Shown: piece by piece, positions 1 to 9,507 of the stretch | Numbering within the stretch: position 1 is the stretch's first letter | Layout of the letters: each line of letters starts with the position of its first letter | From: Sphingobacterium psychroaquaticum | GTDB taxonomy: Bacteria; Bacteroidota; Bacteroidia; Sphingobacteriales; Sphingobacteriaceae | Direction: 5' to 3' | NCBI RefSeq assembly: GCF_900177625.1 | Contig: NZ_FXAU01000002.1 | Span: 519,707 to 583,706, forward strand | DNA: 64,000 nucleotides | Program-made: the position numbers and the translations under genes | The notes under the pieces: model-generated | What the model was told of the DNA's origin: nothing | Database searches by the model: none | The model's input: the letters and a program-made list of their open reading frames with translations, nothing else

Positions 1-956
1 GCATAGTATTTACTATCTGCCTTTAATTTATTCTGATCAAAATCCCAATACGGCACCATATCACTCGGCATATTCGGATGATTTAAATAAAACGTAGCAA
101 TTCTACGTGCTTGCTTCAGATAACTTTTATCTTTCGTCTCCCGGTACATCATCGTATAACCATACAGCGCCCAAGCCTGTCCCCTCGCCCAAGCCGATTC
201 ATCAAATGCTCCTTGGGCAGTTTTCTTGCTGATTACATGCCCATCCTTTGGATCGTAATCGACCACATGGTATGAACTGTAATCTTTACGGAAATGTTGT
301 TTGATCGTTGTGTTAGCATGGATCTTTGCAATGCGTGTAAAAGAGGGATCTCTCGTTATTTTTGTAGCCTGTGTTAAGAACTCCAAGTTCATCATATTAT
401 CAATAATTACCGGATAAGTCCACGGCTGTCCATCCCAATTCTTTCCCCCATCCCAAGAACGGATCGTTTGTGTAGATTCTTTAAAACGGGTCGACAAGGA
501 AGCTGCTCCCGTGGCAAGGATCGGTTTATACGTTGCCGAATCTCCTGTTAACCGCAACGCATTCCCAAAACTACAGAACAGCATAAAGCCAAGGTCATGC
601 GTACCTTTATTATTCTTCTCTTTCTCCAAATACTTTAGTTTACTCTTCGCAATCGTTAGTAGATCGGCATCCCCTGTTGCTTCATATAAGTAAAGTGCGG
701 TCCCTGGATAAAATCCGGAGCACCACCAAGATGTTCCCCAATTCACATGTTTACCTTGACTAAAAGAGGTTGGAATATCGGACTCTTTAATCTGTGATTC
801 TAAGTATTTGATCTGTCTCGCAGCATCCTTTAAGTTATCGGTAACAAACTGCTCAGACAAGCTCAAATGTTGATTCTTTGATTGTGCTCCTACCGGGGAA
901 TAAGTTCCACAGGCTAAAAGAACAAAAACGGTTAAGGTCTTTTTTATATTCATCAT
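1..956 (-). CDS. GH88 unsaturated glucuronyl hydrolase, 3' end cut by window edge
   Basis: About 318 codons are readable before the window edge, with no stop. The N-terminus is a signal peptide ending near VGAQS. The protein is strongly similar along its length to the 412-residue GH88 protein at 6398-7636. It has the WWCSGFYPGT segment, HDLGFMLF with the first family aspartate, and VIIDNMMNLEF with the second; these correspond to the two catalytic aspartates known in GH88. GH88 enzymes remove 4,5-unsaturated glucuronate from oligosaccharides made by polysaccharide lyases, which fits the lyase two genes upstream. It is the last visible gene of the 7636-to-1 operon, 26 bases after the DUF2264 gene. 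Two adjacent ATGs (956 and 953) are possible starts. The lack of a stop is only due to the edge. Confidence 0.9.
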   Translation of the reverse strand, partial: MMNIKKTLTVFVLLACGTYSPVGAQSKNQHLSLSEQFVTDNLKDAARQIKYLESQIKESDIPTSFSQGKHVNWGTSWWCSGFYPGTALYLYEATGDADLLTIAKSKLKYLEKEKNNKGTHDLGFMLFCSFGNALRLTGDSATYKPILATGAASLSTRFKESTQTIRSWDGGKNWDGQPWTYPVIIDNMMNLEFLTQATKITRDPSFTRIAKIHANTTIKQHFRKDYSSYHVVDYDPKDGHVISKKTAQGAFDESAWARGQAWALYGYTMMYRETKDKSYLKQARRIATFYLNHPNMPSDMVPYWDFDQNKLKADSKYY

Positions 957-982
957 TAAAGTAATTAGCTTAGTACATTTAA

Positions 983-2251
983 TTAATAGGTGACATAATA
1001 ATCCTTTGGAAATTGCGCTCCAGTAAAGACTTTCTGTGCGGTCCAGGGTGCAGGCTCGGTCGTCCAGAACTCATCCGTCGCCGGAAGCCCAAGAGGCAGA
1101 AAGGAGAGTGATGCTACATACATGGATCCGGCATTGGTATAATAGTCTGCCAGATTATCCTGCCCATCCCCCACCACTCCCATAGTGAGCCAACCCAACT
1201 GATCAAAATTAGATTTCGTATATATATGTTTAAGCACTGCTGTCATCCCAGCGCGTACCTGTCCTTTTGTGAGATCTTCAGGCAACTGATTATCTAATAC
1301 TACTGCAGCGAGCGGCTGAAAGGCGGCATTTCTATAGGTCGAAGAGCGCCCCACCACAGGGTAATATCCTTCAGGCGTTATCAAGCGTTCCAAATGATGA
1401 GCATACCGCCGCATTCGCTTGTACGCACGATCGTACATTTCTTTATATGCACCACCAAATGGTATATTATACCGAAGTGCTTCAACCTGCATGCAGTGGA
1501 TAACATATCCATTATAATGGTCAAAACTAAACCGTGCCCCATCGCTATACCAGCCATCTCCGACATACCATTCTTTATCAAACTTATTAACGGCATAATC
1601 GATTCGTTCCCGTACACAATCCTCCCCAATAAAGTATAGGAATGTTTCGGTCATCGCTGCAAAAAGGAGCCAGTTGCTTTCATTTGGCTTAATCCGCCGA
1701 AGCAACTTGAACTCCTCGACCACGCGTTTTTTCGTTATTTCAGGCAGCGGTTCCCATAACGCATGCGGAGCGCGAAGGAAAGCTTGCGCCAGATGTGCAG
1801 CATCGACCAAAGTTTGCGAAGACGAGCCTCTCCAAGTGAAATAGTCGGCTGATGCAGGGTCTGTACCATGTTGAATACCCAGAAGCACTTGCTCTCGAAA
1901 TCTCTTTCTCCATGCACCTTCTTCTGAACCATCATCCGGCAGCGCTAGCCAAGGAGCCATTCCCGCCACAAGGCGTCCAAATGCCTCTAAGTACCCCACT
2001 CCGCTGTCGCGTGAATCAAAAGTAGGACTCACCGACATAGGCATATTTTTACGGAATGTTTCTTTGCTGATATTTTCAAGAATGGGCTGCGCCATTTGGG
2101 TTAGTATAGCGACCCAATACGCACGATCGTCACCTCCCTCTATCGCACGTGCTTCGTACTTTTCTTTTATGGCCTTCCCTTTCACCCTCCCTCCAGCTAG
2201 AGAAAGGATTCCGGTTAGCACTGCGTTCTTGATCAATAATCTTCTGTTCAT
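983..2251 (-). CDS. DUF2264 (GH154-type) glycoside hydrolase
   Basis: This 422-residue protein matches the DUF2264 family by pattern: DRAYWVAIL near residue 42, SNWLLFAAMTE at 192-202, GDGWYSDG at 231-238, DHYNGYVIH at 244-252 and VGRSSTYR near 310. DUF2264 proteins have an alpha/alpha-toroid fold and part of the family is classed as GH154, for which beta-glucuronidase activity is reported; the activity here is inferred from family and context. The N-terminus (MNRRLLIKNAVLTG) is a short basic stretch plus hydrophobic core, so export is plausible. It lies 6 bases after the lyase gene and 26 before the second GH88 gene, so it is in the same transcript and probably acts on the same uronate-containing glycan. 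Confidence 0.85.
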   Translation of the reverse strand: MNRRLLIKNAVLTGILSLAGGRVKGKAIKEKYEARAIEGGDDRAYWVAILTQMAQPILENISKETFRKNMPMSVSPTFDSRDSGVGYLEAFGRLVAGMAPWLALPDDGSEEGAWRKRFREQVLLGIQHGTDPASADYFTWRGSSSQTLVDAAHLAQAFLRAPHALWEPLPEITKKRVVEEFKLLRRIKPNESNWLLFAAMTETFLYFIGEDCVRERIDYAVNKFDKEWYVGDGWYSDGARFSFDHYNGYVIHCMQVEALRYNIPFGGAYKEMYDRAYKRMRRYAHHLERLITPEGYYPVVGRSSTYRNAAFQPLAAVVLDNQLPEDLTKGQVRAGMTAVLKHIYTKSNFDQLGWLTMGVVGDGQDNLADYYTNAGSMYVASLSFLPLGLPATDEFWTTEPAPWTAQKVFTGAQFPKDYYVTY

Positions 2252-2257
2252 ATTATT

Positions 2258-4189
2258 TTATTTGCCCGCACTTCGTTCGACCCGCTTGATCTTAAAATTG
2301 TAGGTCGCCTCTCGGTTCATTTTTTTCTCTGTAAAATGGATTCTATAAATCTTTTCTCCCCACACCTTTTGATGGCGCGCATCGGTCAACATTTGCTCTT
2401 CAATAGTTGGTACAAGGTTTTTGGAATTACTCTGTATTAATACGCACTTACCTGTATCGTACTCGATGTAAACATCACTTCCATCCAGCACAGGCCTAAT
2501 CGACGTTATGTAATGTATCTGTTGGGGAGAGATCGTTTTGGTTAAGCTATATTTTTCCTGCATCTCTAGCTCCTGTTTAGCGGGCGCAAACTGAAAGCTA
2601 CGTGTCCACGAGGATACCGCAGCTTCGGCCGGATAAGCGGTACCAATATCCAATGAAAAAGAATGGTTAAAATCCCTTGATGGCAATTTCACCGCAGTCG
2701 CCCTAAATTTGGCACCATCCTGTTGCATAACACCGTTGATCGTCGGTAAGCTATGCCATTGGGACTGCATATTCCATATTTCATAGCGTTTACTGGAAAA
2801 GGTTTTGCTGTTATAGGTGCCAACACCAATATCAATCAATACCGGAATATTATCAGCAAACAACATAAAACTACCGACGTCGTTGTGATTATGACTAACA
2901 CCATTATGCCCCCCGATACCAACAAAGGTTAATCCTTTACCCATGGACTCGCTCTGCCATTTTACAAGCTGCAGACTGGGGTATACGACCTCGAGCGCAT
3001 GGTTAACCACAGGTGCAGCTTTCGTAATATCCTTATAGGACGCTGCAAGCAACAAAAGATCTTGCACATTACTGCTATTCGTACTTTTGTGCCGGTTCCA
3101 TAGATACGCTGCAAAATTACGTAGATCTTGATCTTTAAAGATATCACCATAGATGGCTACTTTCGACGGCGTTGGATATTCGATCGCTAAGGCATCGGCG
3201 AAATTCACAAAACGATTTCCATCAATATGCATACGAAGGATATACTGCCCCATACGATGTATCTTCGTTTCTTGTGATACATCAAACTTATCAGCCGACG
3301 CCTCCTTTAAAAGTTGCAACATCGTTCCTAATTCGCCTCCTGCATGTATCCAGTAGGAAGGTCCTTCCTCGCAAGCGCCATCTTCGGGGTAGTAATCGAT
3401 AAACTTATCGGAACTTTCCATCACCTTGAGAACAATTTGCTTTTGCTTCTCGGGATCATCCATCACAAGGAGAGCTGTACGCAGTACATTATTATTTATC
3501 CAGATATTCCAGTTGTTGACGAATCCTTTTCCATAACCCATCCACCAGAAATCTTTTCGCAAGAGATAGGGTTCTAAGATTCGTTTATCCAGCTCGTACT
3601 TCAGCTTTCGCCGTAATTGTGGCGAGTAAGCGTCCAATTCTGTGGCCAAGGCCCGATAAATAGCAGCCAAATCTGCTGCGACTCTGCCTGCTCCCAGGTC
3701 TATGTAACTATCATAAGGATCGACTAATCCCGCTCCGGCCTGCTGAACAACAATATGTGCTGGACTGACCCAGGTACTTTCTTCCAAAATTAACCACAAA
3801 CCATTGGCGATCTGTGGAATATAGGTACCATCCTGGCGCAACATCTCGCCTGCAACCAGCTGACTTAATTTGGCACGACGTAGGTTGATGTCGGATTCAT
3901 AGTTGGTGCGATTACCATTCCTTTTATACTCCAAATATTTAGACGCCAACAAAGAAGGCCAAGTAAATACATTCGCCGTGTCCGCATCACGAATAATTTT
4001 ATCTTTTACCTCCACGGGTAAATCGCGTAGCTGCTGTCGCCACAACGAAGCGCGTGTATTTTGCCAGGTCTTTAATTTGGAAAAAAGATCCGTATATGAC
4101 GCGTCCGTTATTTTACGCTGTAATATCTGTTGCTGACCGATTCCGAAAGATGGAAGAAAGAGCAAGATTACTAAGGCAAGATGTTTCAT
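2258..4189 (-). CDS. Heparinase II/III-family polysaccharide lyase
   Basis: The 643-residue protein has a signal peptide (about residues 1-19), an alpha-helical toroid half and a C-terminal beta-sandwich half. Family features visible are GACEEGPSYW at 271-280, NNWNIWINNN near 225, GGHNGVSHNHNDVGSFM at 426-442, and DIGVGTY ending at Tyr459 followed by SQWHSLPTINGV near 476-487. The NHND histidines and the tyrosine are typical of heparinase II/III-like lyases. Such enzymes cleave uronic-acid-containing chains by beta-elimination and leave unsaturated uronates, the substrate of the two GH88 proteins in the same operon. The exact polysaccharide (glycosaminoglycan, alginate-like, bacterial exopolysaccharide) cannot be read from sequence. 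It begins 46 bases after the GH95-like gene. Confidence 0.85.
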   Translation of the reverse strand: MKHLALVILLFLPSFGIGQQQILQRKITDASYTDLFSKLKTWQNTRASLWRQQLRDLPVEVKDKIIRDADTANVFTWPSLLASKYLEYKRNGNRTNYESDINLRRAKLSQLVAGEMLRQDGTYIPQIANGLWLILEESTWVSPAHIVVQQAGAGLVDPYDSYIDLGAGRVAADLAAIYRALATELDAYSPQLRRKLKYELDKRILEPYLLRKDFWWMGYGKGFVNNWNIWINNNVLRTALLVMDDPEKQKQIVLKVMESSDKFIDYYPEDGACEEGPSYWIHAGGELGTMLQLLKEASADKFDVSQETKIHRMGQYILRMHIDGNRFVNFADALAIEYPTPSKVAIYGDIFKDQDLRNFAAYLWNRHKSTNSSNVQDLLLLAASYKDITKAAPVVNHALEVVYPSLQLVKWQSESMGKGLTFVGIGGHNGVSHNHNDVGSFMLFADNIPVLIDIGVGTYNSKTFSSKRYEIWNMQSQWHSLPTINGVMQQDGAKFRATAVKLPSRDFNHSFSLDIGTAYPAEAAVSSWTRSFQFAPAKQELEMQEKYSLTKTISPQQIHYITSIRPVLDGSDVYIEYDTGKCVLIQSNSKNLVPTIEEQMLTDARHQKVWGEKIYRIHFTEKKMNREATYNFKIKRVERSAGK

Positions 4190-4235
4190 ACGTATGATAT
4201 TTCAGAACACATAAAGAACAAATAGAAATTCAACA

Positions 4236-6386
4236 TTAACGAAGATGTAAGACAGCCTGCTCTCCCTTAGGTAAATAAAGCTCAACATAATCATCATGCT
4301 GATCGCGAATCGCTGAATGTCCCGAAAGCGTGATACGAGGGTTCACTATTCCACTTTTGAGACGAATAGTCCCTGTATGCTGACTCATCACACGTACCTC
4401 ACGTGTTTTACCACTTTTTCTTTCAGCCGAGATCAAAAATGCACCATCCGTCAGCATGTCCCGAAAGGTAACGTCAGCCCATACCGTTGGTACAGCTGGA
4501 AACACACGCGTAACACCATTCCAATGTTGAAGCACCAGTTCCTGAATACTACTCATTGCTGCGAGTGGTGTTTCGATAACAGGCCCTGTCTCCGCATATA
4601 GCGTATTAGGTTTCACATATTTTCGCAACAATGTTTCCAAGGCAACTAAGGCTTTGTCTCCTTCACCCATCATCGCATACATAGAAGCGCTCCCCGAAAA
4701 GGAGTACCCCTGTAACGCTGCAGGTTTACTTTGCCAATGGCTGATAGAGCGCTTTATTAAGTCATGGTTCTCTGGTTGATCCCAATTGATGTCGTAAAAA
4801 GGATATACCATCATCAGATGCGAATAATGTCGATGTGACTCCGCATATGGAACGTCCTTCGCAATCATAAAACCATCCTTATTCGTCGGGTACGCTCGAA
4901 GGTGTGTCAAAACCGTCTTCCATCTTGTGTAGAGCGGGTCTTTTAGGTTACGCTCATCATCCATCGCAATCAACGTCTTTAATCCCCAACGTAAAATCGA
5001 GAGATCATAGTTCGTATCATAGGCATATCCACCAGAATACTCTGGTGAATAGGTTTTTTCAACAATATGATATCGGCCATCGGCATCTTGATCCAGGAGG
5101 TGCAAATAATAGTTCACCGACCTTTTCAGCAAAGCAAACAACGGTTCATATGCTTTTTCATTCATACTAAACCTATAGTATTGATAATAACTGTGTAGCA
5201 TCCACGTAAGGTTGCCCAGCTCTTTTTGTCCATCTTCCCAAGCTGTTCCATCACGCCCTCGCTCCACCCATACCGGGCTAATCATATCTGGAGCTGAGCT
5301 GCGACCAATAGCCGCACTATTATGCCGATACGGTTTAGGAGAATTTTGAATCAAGTTATCAACATTGCGGTTGATCATTTTAATCAATGATTCTGCAATC
5401 TCAAGGTGATTACTAGCAAAGACTGGCGAATAAGCGAGCTCTATATTCAGGTTATGCCAATACGCTGGCCACGGCGTGTTGGATGTCCATGGCCCTTGAA
5501 GATCCATAGCTGGCTTATCTTGCCCCGTGGCTGAAGCCAGCTTATAGAGTTGCATATTATAAAATTGTTGCAGGCGTGTGTCCGGAAGTGTCAGATTCGA
5601 CCTGGAATAGTAAGATTTCCAGATCGCTTTATGCTCCAGAATTTCCTTATCAAGCGCCATTTCCTTAAGCGCTTCTATGTTGTCGATGGCCTGTGCCACA
5701 TAATCTCTATTTCCGCTATCGTAACCTATGCTAATGAGGTAAACAGTCTTATTTTCTTTAACATAGGACTGCCAAACCGTGGCGTATCCACCACCCGCCA
5801 AGAGTGGCTGTTTATAAACAGAATAGTTATTACGCTTCACATGTTCGCCTATAGGGTTTTCAGGGTAATTGTCCGGTTTCTTAGCGTGTCCAAAATTCAT
5901 CCGCGGACTTCGCGGCACCTCAGGAATCCATTCCAATAAAGGTACAGTATTGGCACCGAGCTTCGTATCAATCTCTACATAGATTACATCTCGATTTGCA
6001 AAGGTTAGCGTGCGTACCGAATAGTGCTCTCGTGCTGTCACCACAGTAGCTATCGCTTCACCGCCGCCATAATCGATCAAACCGTTTGTACGAAGCACAG
6101 TGTCTTGCAAACGAAGTACGAAATGTCCAATGGGTAATCGCGCCTTATCAAATAATGCAGATTCAGGGTTTTCACGGTGATCATATACATCGGTCCGACC
6201 AACATCGATCCGCAATGTATTGTTTGATTTCATATAGCTCATCGTCCCCAGCAGGCCATTACCGGTAAAAACGCCACTATAGATAGTAGTCCCGAGTTTC
6301 TCCATTGGAAACATCGAACTATTGCCTTGTCCAAAAGATAATAATACACCCCAACTAAGAGACAAAAAAAGAATAAATCGCTTCAT
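4236..6386 (-). CDS. GH95-like glycoside hydrolase
   Basis: The 716-residue protein has a signal peptide (about 1-19), an N-terminal beta domain with the GNGLLGT motif, and a C-terminal helical barrel. YWHNLNIELAYSP at 309-321 corresponds to the Asn-x-Asn catalytic-site segment of GH95 alpha-L-fucosidases and alpha-L-galactosidases, and ESHRHYSHLMMVYP to the family HRHxSHL motif. Where classical GH95 enzymes have an IDGNFG aspartate, this one reads AETGPVIETPLAAM, the pattern of a GH95-like subgroup, so the base residue may be Glu rather than Asp. Removal of an alpha-linked L-sugar from the glycan attacked by the neighbouring lyase is plausible but unproven. It starts 11 bases after the GH88 stop. 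Confidence 0.75.
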   Translation of the reverse strand: MKRFILFLSLSWGVLLSFGQGNSSMFPMEKLGTTIYSGVFTGNGLLGTMSYMKSNNTLRIDVGRTDVYDHRENPESALFDKARLPIGHFVLRLQDTVLRTNGLIDYGGGEAIATVVTAREHYSVRTLTFANRDVIYVEIDTKLGANTVPLLEWIPEVPRSPRMNFGHAKKPDNYPENPIGEHVKRNNYSVYKQPLLAGGGYATVWQSYVKENKTVYLISIGYDSGNRDYVAQAIDNIEALKEMALDKEILEHKAIWKSYYSRSNLTLPDTRLQQFYNMQLYKLASATGQDKPAMDLQGPWTSNTPWPAYWHNLNIELAYSPVFASNHLEIAESLIKMINRNVDNLIQNSPKPYRHNSAAIGRSSAPDMISPVWVERGRDGTAWEDGQKELGNLTWMLHSYYQYYRFSMNEKAYEPLFALLKRSVNYYLHLLDQDADGRYHIVEKTYSPEYSGGYAYDTNYDLSILRWGLKTLIAMDDERNLKDPLYTRWKTVLTHLRAYPTNKDGFMIAKDVPYAESHRHYSHLMMVYPFYDINWDQPENHDLIKRSISHWQSKPAALQGYSFSGSASMYAMMGEGDKALVALETLLRKYVKPNTLYAETGPVIETPLAAMSSIQELVLQHWNGVTRVFPAVPTVWADVTFRDMLTDGAFLISAERKSGKTREVRVMSQHTGTIRLKSGIVNPRITLSGHSAIRDQHDDYVELYLPKGEQAVLHLR

Positions 6387-6397
6387 ACTGTAAGGGG

Positions 6398-7636
6398 TTA
6401 ATCTATAATGCTTTTCCCTGCCAACAAGCGTTGGTAACGTATCAAAGCTTCAACATAATAATAATCCGCATAGGTTAGTGGCACATCAATTTCGGAATCT
6501 AAAGGCAGCGCACCAACAGAATGCTTCAAGATATATCCTCCATTTTCACCATCCTGCGCCAAATAAGGGTCTCCCGAAAGATTCTTAATCAACGTTTCTG
6601 CAGCGCCTAAGTATCCTTTGGCCTCTTTCCCCGTTGTATATTGTGACAATTCCAGAAGCGCACTAGCATATAATGCTGCGGCCGAAACATCCCGCAGGTC
6701 CTTATTTTTGTACATCTTACTCGTTGCAGGTACTTTTTCTTTATCAAAGTCCCAATATGGCACTAGATCTGCCGGCAACTGTGGATGTTTCAAAATATAA
6801 GAGGCGATATGTTGCGCCTGCTTCAGGAATTGTTTTTCTCCAGTTTCCCGATACATCATCGTATAACCATACAAAGCCCACCCCTGTCCTCTCGACCAGG
6901 CAGACTCATCAAAAGCACCCTGATGATTTTTCTTTCTACTTACAGCCCCCGTCTCCTTATTGTAGTCAATCACATGATAGGCACTGTAATCTTTCCGAAA
7001 ATGGTTCTTAATAGTGGTATTCGCATGTTGCACCGCAATATCTTTGTATTTCTTATCTTTTGAAATTTTTGTTGCCTGCGTTAAGAATTCTAAGTTCATC
7101 ATATTATCGATGATAACCGCATACTCCCAGCTTCCCCAATCCCAAGATTTGATTGCCTTTTGCCTATCATGGTATCGAGAGGCTAATGACTCGGCGCCCG
7201 TCAAAAGAATATCCTTATAACTCGCCGAATCTCCAGTAAGTCGAAGAGCATTTCCAAAACTACAGAATAGCATAAATCCCAGGTCATGCGTTCCTTTATT
7301 AAACTGTTCTTTGGCCAAAGGTTTCAACTTGTCCGTCGCTAGGGTTAATAGCGTATCATTCTTTGTTCCTTCATACAGATATAGCAATGTGCCGGGATAA
7401 AAACCAGAACACCACCACGAAGAATTGGAGAACTTTTGCTGTCCGTTTTCGAATGTCTTAGGAAATTTATCGGGTGGAGTTGCTGCAATTAAGGTCGATA
7501 TTTGTTGTGCCGCATCCTTTAATTTTCCCTGTATAAAAGAATAAGATAAGGATAGATCGGTACGCTTTGTTTGTGCTTGCGCCGCTGTTGTGAGTACTAA
7601 GCAAATGGCTAATGCTAGATTCGATAGTTTCATCAT
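6398..7636 (-). CDS. GH88 unsaturated glucuronyl hydrolase
   Basis: First gene of the operon. The 412-residue protein has a signal peptide (about 1-21, cleavage near AQAQ), WWCSGFYPGT at 74-83, THDLGFMLF with Asp118, and IIDNMMNLE with Asp177; these aspartates align with the catalytic pair of GH88. WSRGQGWALYGYTMMY near residue 255 is another conserved stretch. It removes the 4,5-unsaturated uronate from lyase products in the periplasm. A close paralogue closes the visible operon (1-956). The pair may handle different linkages or different sulfation patterns; that is inference. Confidence 0.92.
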   Translation of the reverse strand: MMKLSNLALAICLVLTTAAQAQTKRTDLSLSYSFIQGKLKDAAQQISTLIAATPPDKFPKTFENGQQKFSNSSWWCSGFYPGTLLYLYEGTKNDTLLTLATDKLKPLAKEQFNKGTHDLGFMLFCSFGNALRLTGDSASYKDILLTGAESLASRYHDRQKAIKSWDWGSWEYAVIIDNMMNLEFLTQATKISKDKKYKDIAVQHANTTIKNHFRKDYSAYHVIDYNKETGAVSRKKNHQGAFDESAWSRGQGWALYGYTMMYRETGEKQFLKQAQHIASYILKHPQLPADLVPYWDFDKEKVPATSKMYKNKDLRDVSAAALYASALLELSQYTTGKEAKGYLGAAETLIKNLSGDPYLAQDGENGGYILKHSVGALPLDSEIDVPLTYADYYYVEALIRYQRLLAGKSIID

Positions 7637-7780
7637 ATATAGGTTTAAGTGTCGAATATATGATATTAAGAAGAAAATTGACGTGGAAGGTATTGGATTA
7701 ATTCACGATAACGTTTTCATCCGGCGACACAAACGATTGTTCATTCCTATCAACCTGTCCGGTTGGTAAAGAAAGGTGTC

Positions 7781-7815
7781 AAAATAAAAGCAGAGACTAG
7801 CTCTGCCTTTATTTT
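7781..7815 (-). terminator. Terminator hairpin after the CoA-binding gene
   Basis: Two arms of 15 bases (7781-7795 and 7801-7815) pair with one mismatch around a 5-base loop. The stem has a GC-rich top and an AAAATAAA/TTTATTTT base that supplies the U-run. It overlaps the stop of the minus-strand CoA-binding gene and separates it from the polysaccharide operon promoter. Confidence 0.7.
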
Positions 7816-8173
7816 AATATTGTCCTGTATTGAGCATCACGAGCGTACACGCCTCGATGGGCTCTATTCCATCTTTTTCCAACAAGACTTTGAGCTCTTC
7901 ATTTTCAGCACCAGGATTAAAGATTACACGCTTCGGTTTTGTTTGAAGGATATAATCGTAGTAAGGTTGCTGATTTTTAGGTCCCACATAAAGCGTGATG
8001 GTATCAATATCCGTATGGATATCACTGGCAGTCTCAATATCAACGCCCGCTACTTTTCCAACTTTACGGCCTACATTCACGATCTCATGCCCTTTCCGAA
8101 CCAACTTATTAGCGACCAGGTAAGAATAACGCGCAGGATTTGTACTGGCACCAAGAATCAGTGTTTTTTTCAT
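7814..8173 (-). CDS. CoA-binding domain protein (YccU-like)
   Basis: A 119-residue single-domain Rossmann protein. MKKTLILGASTNPARYSYLVA is the nucleotide-binding N-terminal strand-loop-helix, and a C-terminal VIFNPGAENEEL segment is typical of the YccU-type CoA-binding family. The molecular role of these proteins is unknown; CoA binding is known from structures of relatives. It follows the serine hydrolase gene by 14 bases and probably shares its transcript. Confidence 0.85.
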   Translation of the reverse strand: MKKTLILGASTNPARYSYLVANKLVRKGHEIVNVGRKVGKVAGVDIETASDIHTDIDTITLYVGPKNQQPYYDYILQTKPKRVIFNPGAENEELKVLLEKDGIEPIEACTLVMLNTGQY

Positions 8174-8187
8174 AATAAATCTATAAG

Positions 8188-9375
8188 TTAGTTAACAACA
8201 AAGTCACCATTTGCATTATATGCGTTTTGCCGTAAAACAGGCATCTTTAATATTTTGTACAAGCTATCTAAATTCACGAGGCTTCCATTTGCCATATTGG
8301 ATAACAACACAATAGTAACATCATCGGTTAGATCTCTAACATATAAATTGCGAAAACCGTGCCACCATCCGGTGTGATAGACCACTTGTGTGTTATGTGG
8401 CGAAAAAGTACGCCATCCATAACCGTAACTGAATAGATTTCGCTTTGCATCATTACGAGGAACATATGCTGAGTCCAGTAATGCTTTATTCACGATGCGA
8501 CCTTCCTTCAGTGCAATATCCAGTAAAAAAAGATCTTGAACTGTGCTATATATACCTTTATCTCCTACAGGCCCATCCAAGTAGTTTTGCACGACCGAAC
8601 GACGCCATACCTTATCGTGACCCACCACATTGGTTGGAATAGTTTCATAACGCGCCTTCGATAAGGCGGCTGTATTCTTCATTCCTGCCGGATCGAATAC
8701 CACCTCCTTCATATACGCTCCAAAATCCTTGCCGCTGACTTTCTCTATAATAACACCGAGGACCATATAATTGGAATTATTATAGTGGAAACGTCCGTTA
8801 GGCGCTCCATAACGATTTGGCTTATGCTCGATCAACAAATTTACGGCATCCATATTGGTCATTCCTTTTTTCTTATCCTTCCATACGCCTTCTGCAAAAT
8901 ACACGTAATTAGGCAAGCCACTCCGATGTGTCAACAACATTTGTATCGTAATACCGGGATAGGGAAAAGCAGGAAAAAAGTCATTAACAGTCTGATCCAG
9001 TTTCAGTTTTTCAGTTTCGACGAGCTTAAGGATCCCCAATGAAGTAAGCGGTTTAGAGACCGACGCGAGTTCAAACTTAGAATCAATTTTCAGACTATCT
9101 TTCTTTAGGTAGTTCGCCCAGCCAAAAGATCCCTGATAGATAATTTTACCTTTTTTCGCAATCAAAACATTACCATTGAAGGCTGCCTTCTGATGCAGGT
9201 GCTGCATAAAGGCTTCAATCTCTCTGTCCGCAGAATCTGGATTGTAGACAAGGGAGATACTATCTTTCTCAATTTGTTTTTTAACAATTTCTTTTTGCTT
9301 TGCTTCGGGTGATGAACACGCAACGACATTAAAAAGCAAGGCAACAAATAGGGTATTTATATATTTTATACGCAC
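8188..9375 (-). CDS. Serine hydrolase, class C beta-lactamase family lipoprotein
   Basis: The 395-residue protein has a lipoprotein signal peptide (VVAC, Cys20) and the three motifs of the beta-lactamase/D-alanyl-D-alanine peptidase fold: SVSK (Ser105 nucleophile, Lys108), YNN in FHYNNSNYMVLG near residue 200, and HTGWWHG near 330. The short C-terminal part shows no lipocalin-type extension. Substrates of this broad family include peptidoglycan peptides, esters and D-amino-acid peptides, and the sequence does not decide among them. The gene is preceded by a terminator for the pyruvate dehydrogenase genes, so it probably has its own promoter in 9376-9450. Confidence 0.85.
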   Translation of the reverse strand: MRIKYINTLFVALLFNVVACSSPEAKQKEIVKKQIEKDSISLVYNPDSADREIEAFMQHLHQKAAFNGNVLIAKKGKIIYQGSFGWANYLKKDSLKIDSKFELASVSKPLTSLGILKLVETEKLKLDQTVNDFFPAFPYPGITIQMLLTHRSGLPNYVYFAEGVWKDKKKGMTNMDAVNLLIEHKPNRYGAPNGRFHYNNSNYMVLGVIIEKVSGKDFGAYMKEVVFDPAGMKNTAALSKARYETIPTNVVGHDKVWRRSVVQNYLDGPVGDKGIYSTVQDLFLLDIALKEGRIVNKALLDSAYVPRNDAKRNLFSYGYGWRTFSPHNTQVVYHTGWWHGFRNLYVRDLTDDVTIVLLSNMANGSLVNLDSLYKILKMPVLRQNAYNANGDFVVN

Positions 9376-9456
9376 AGGATACTCCTCGAATATTAGAGTT
9401 AAACACTTGAAATCAATTCCTACAAAATAGGATTTCTTGACTGTATTAACAATAAA

Positions 9457-9488
9457 AAAAGCACTTTGGTATTAACCAAAGTGCTTTT
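9457..9488 (-). terminator. Terminator hairpin after the pyruvate dehydrogenase E2 gene
   Basis: Perfect 14-base arms (9457-9470 and 9475-9488, core GCACTTTGGT) around a 4-base loop, with A/T flanks on both sides. It lies 20 bases beyond the E2 stop on the minus strand. Confidence 0.8.
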
Positions 9489-9507
9489 ATAACTATATTT
9501 TTACTGA

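Noticed and set aside
5550..5939. 129-codon open frame on the plus strand inside the GH95-like gene
   Set aside because: It lies wholly within a well-supported minus-strand gene, has no family resemblance and looks like a frame shadow.
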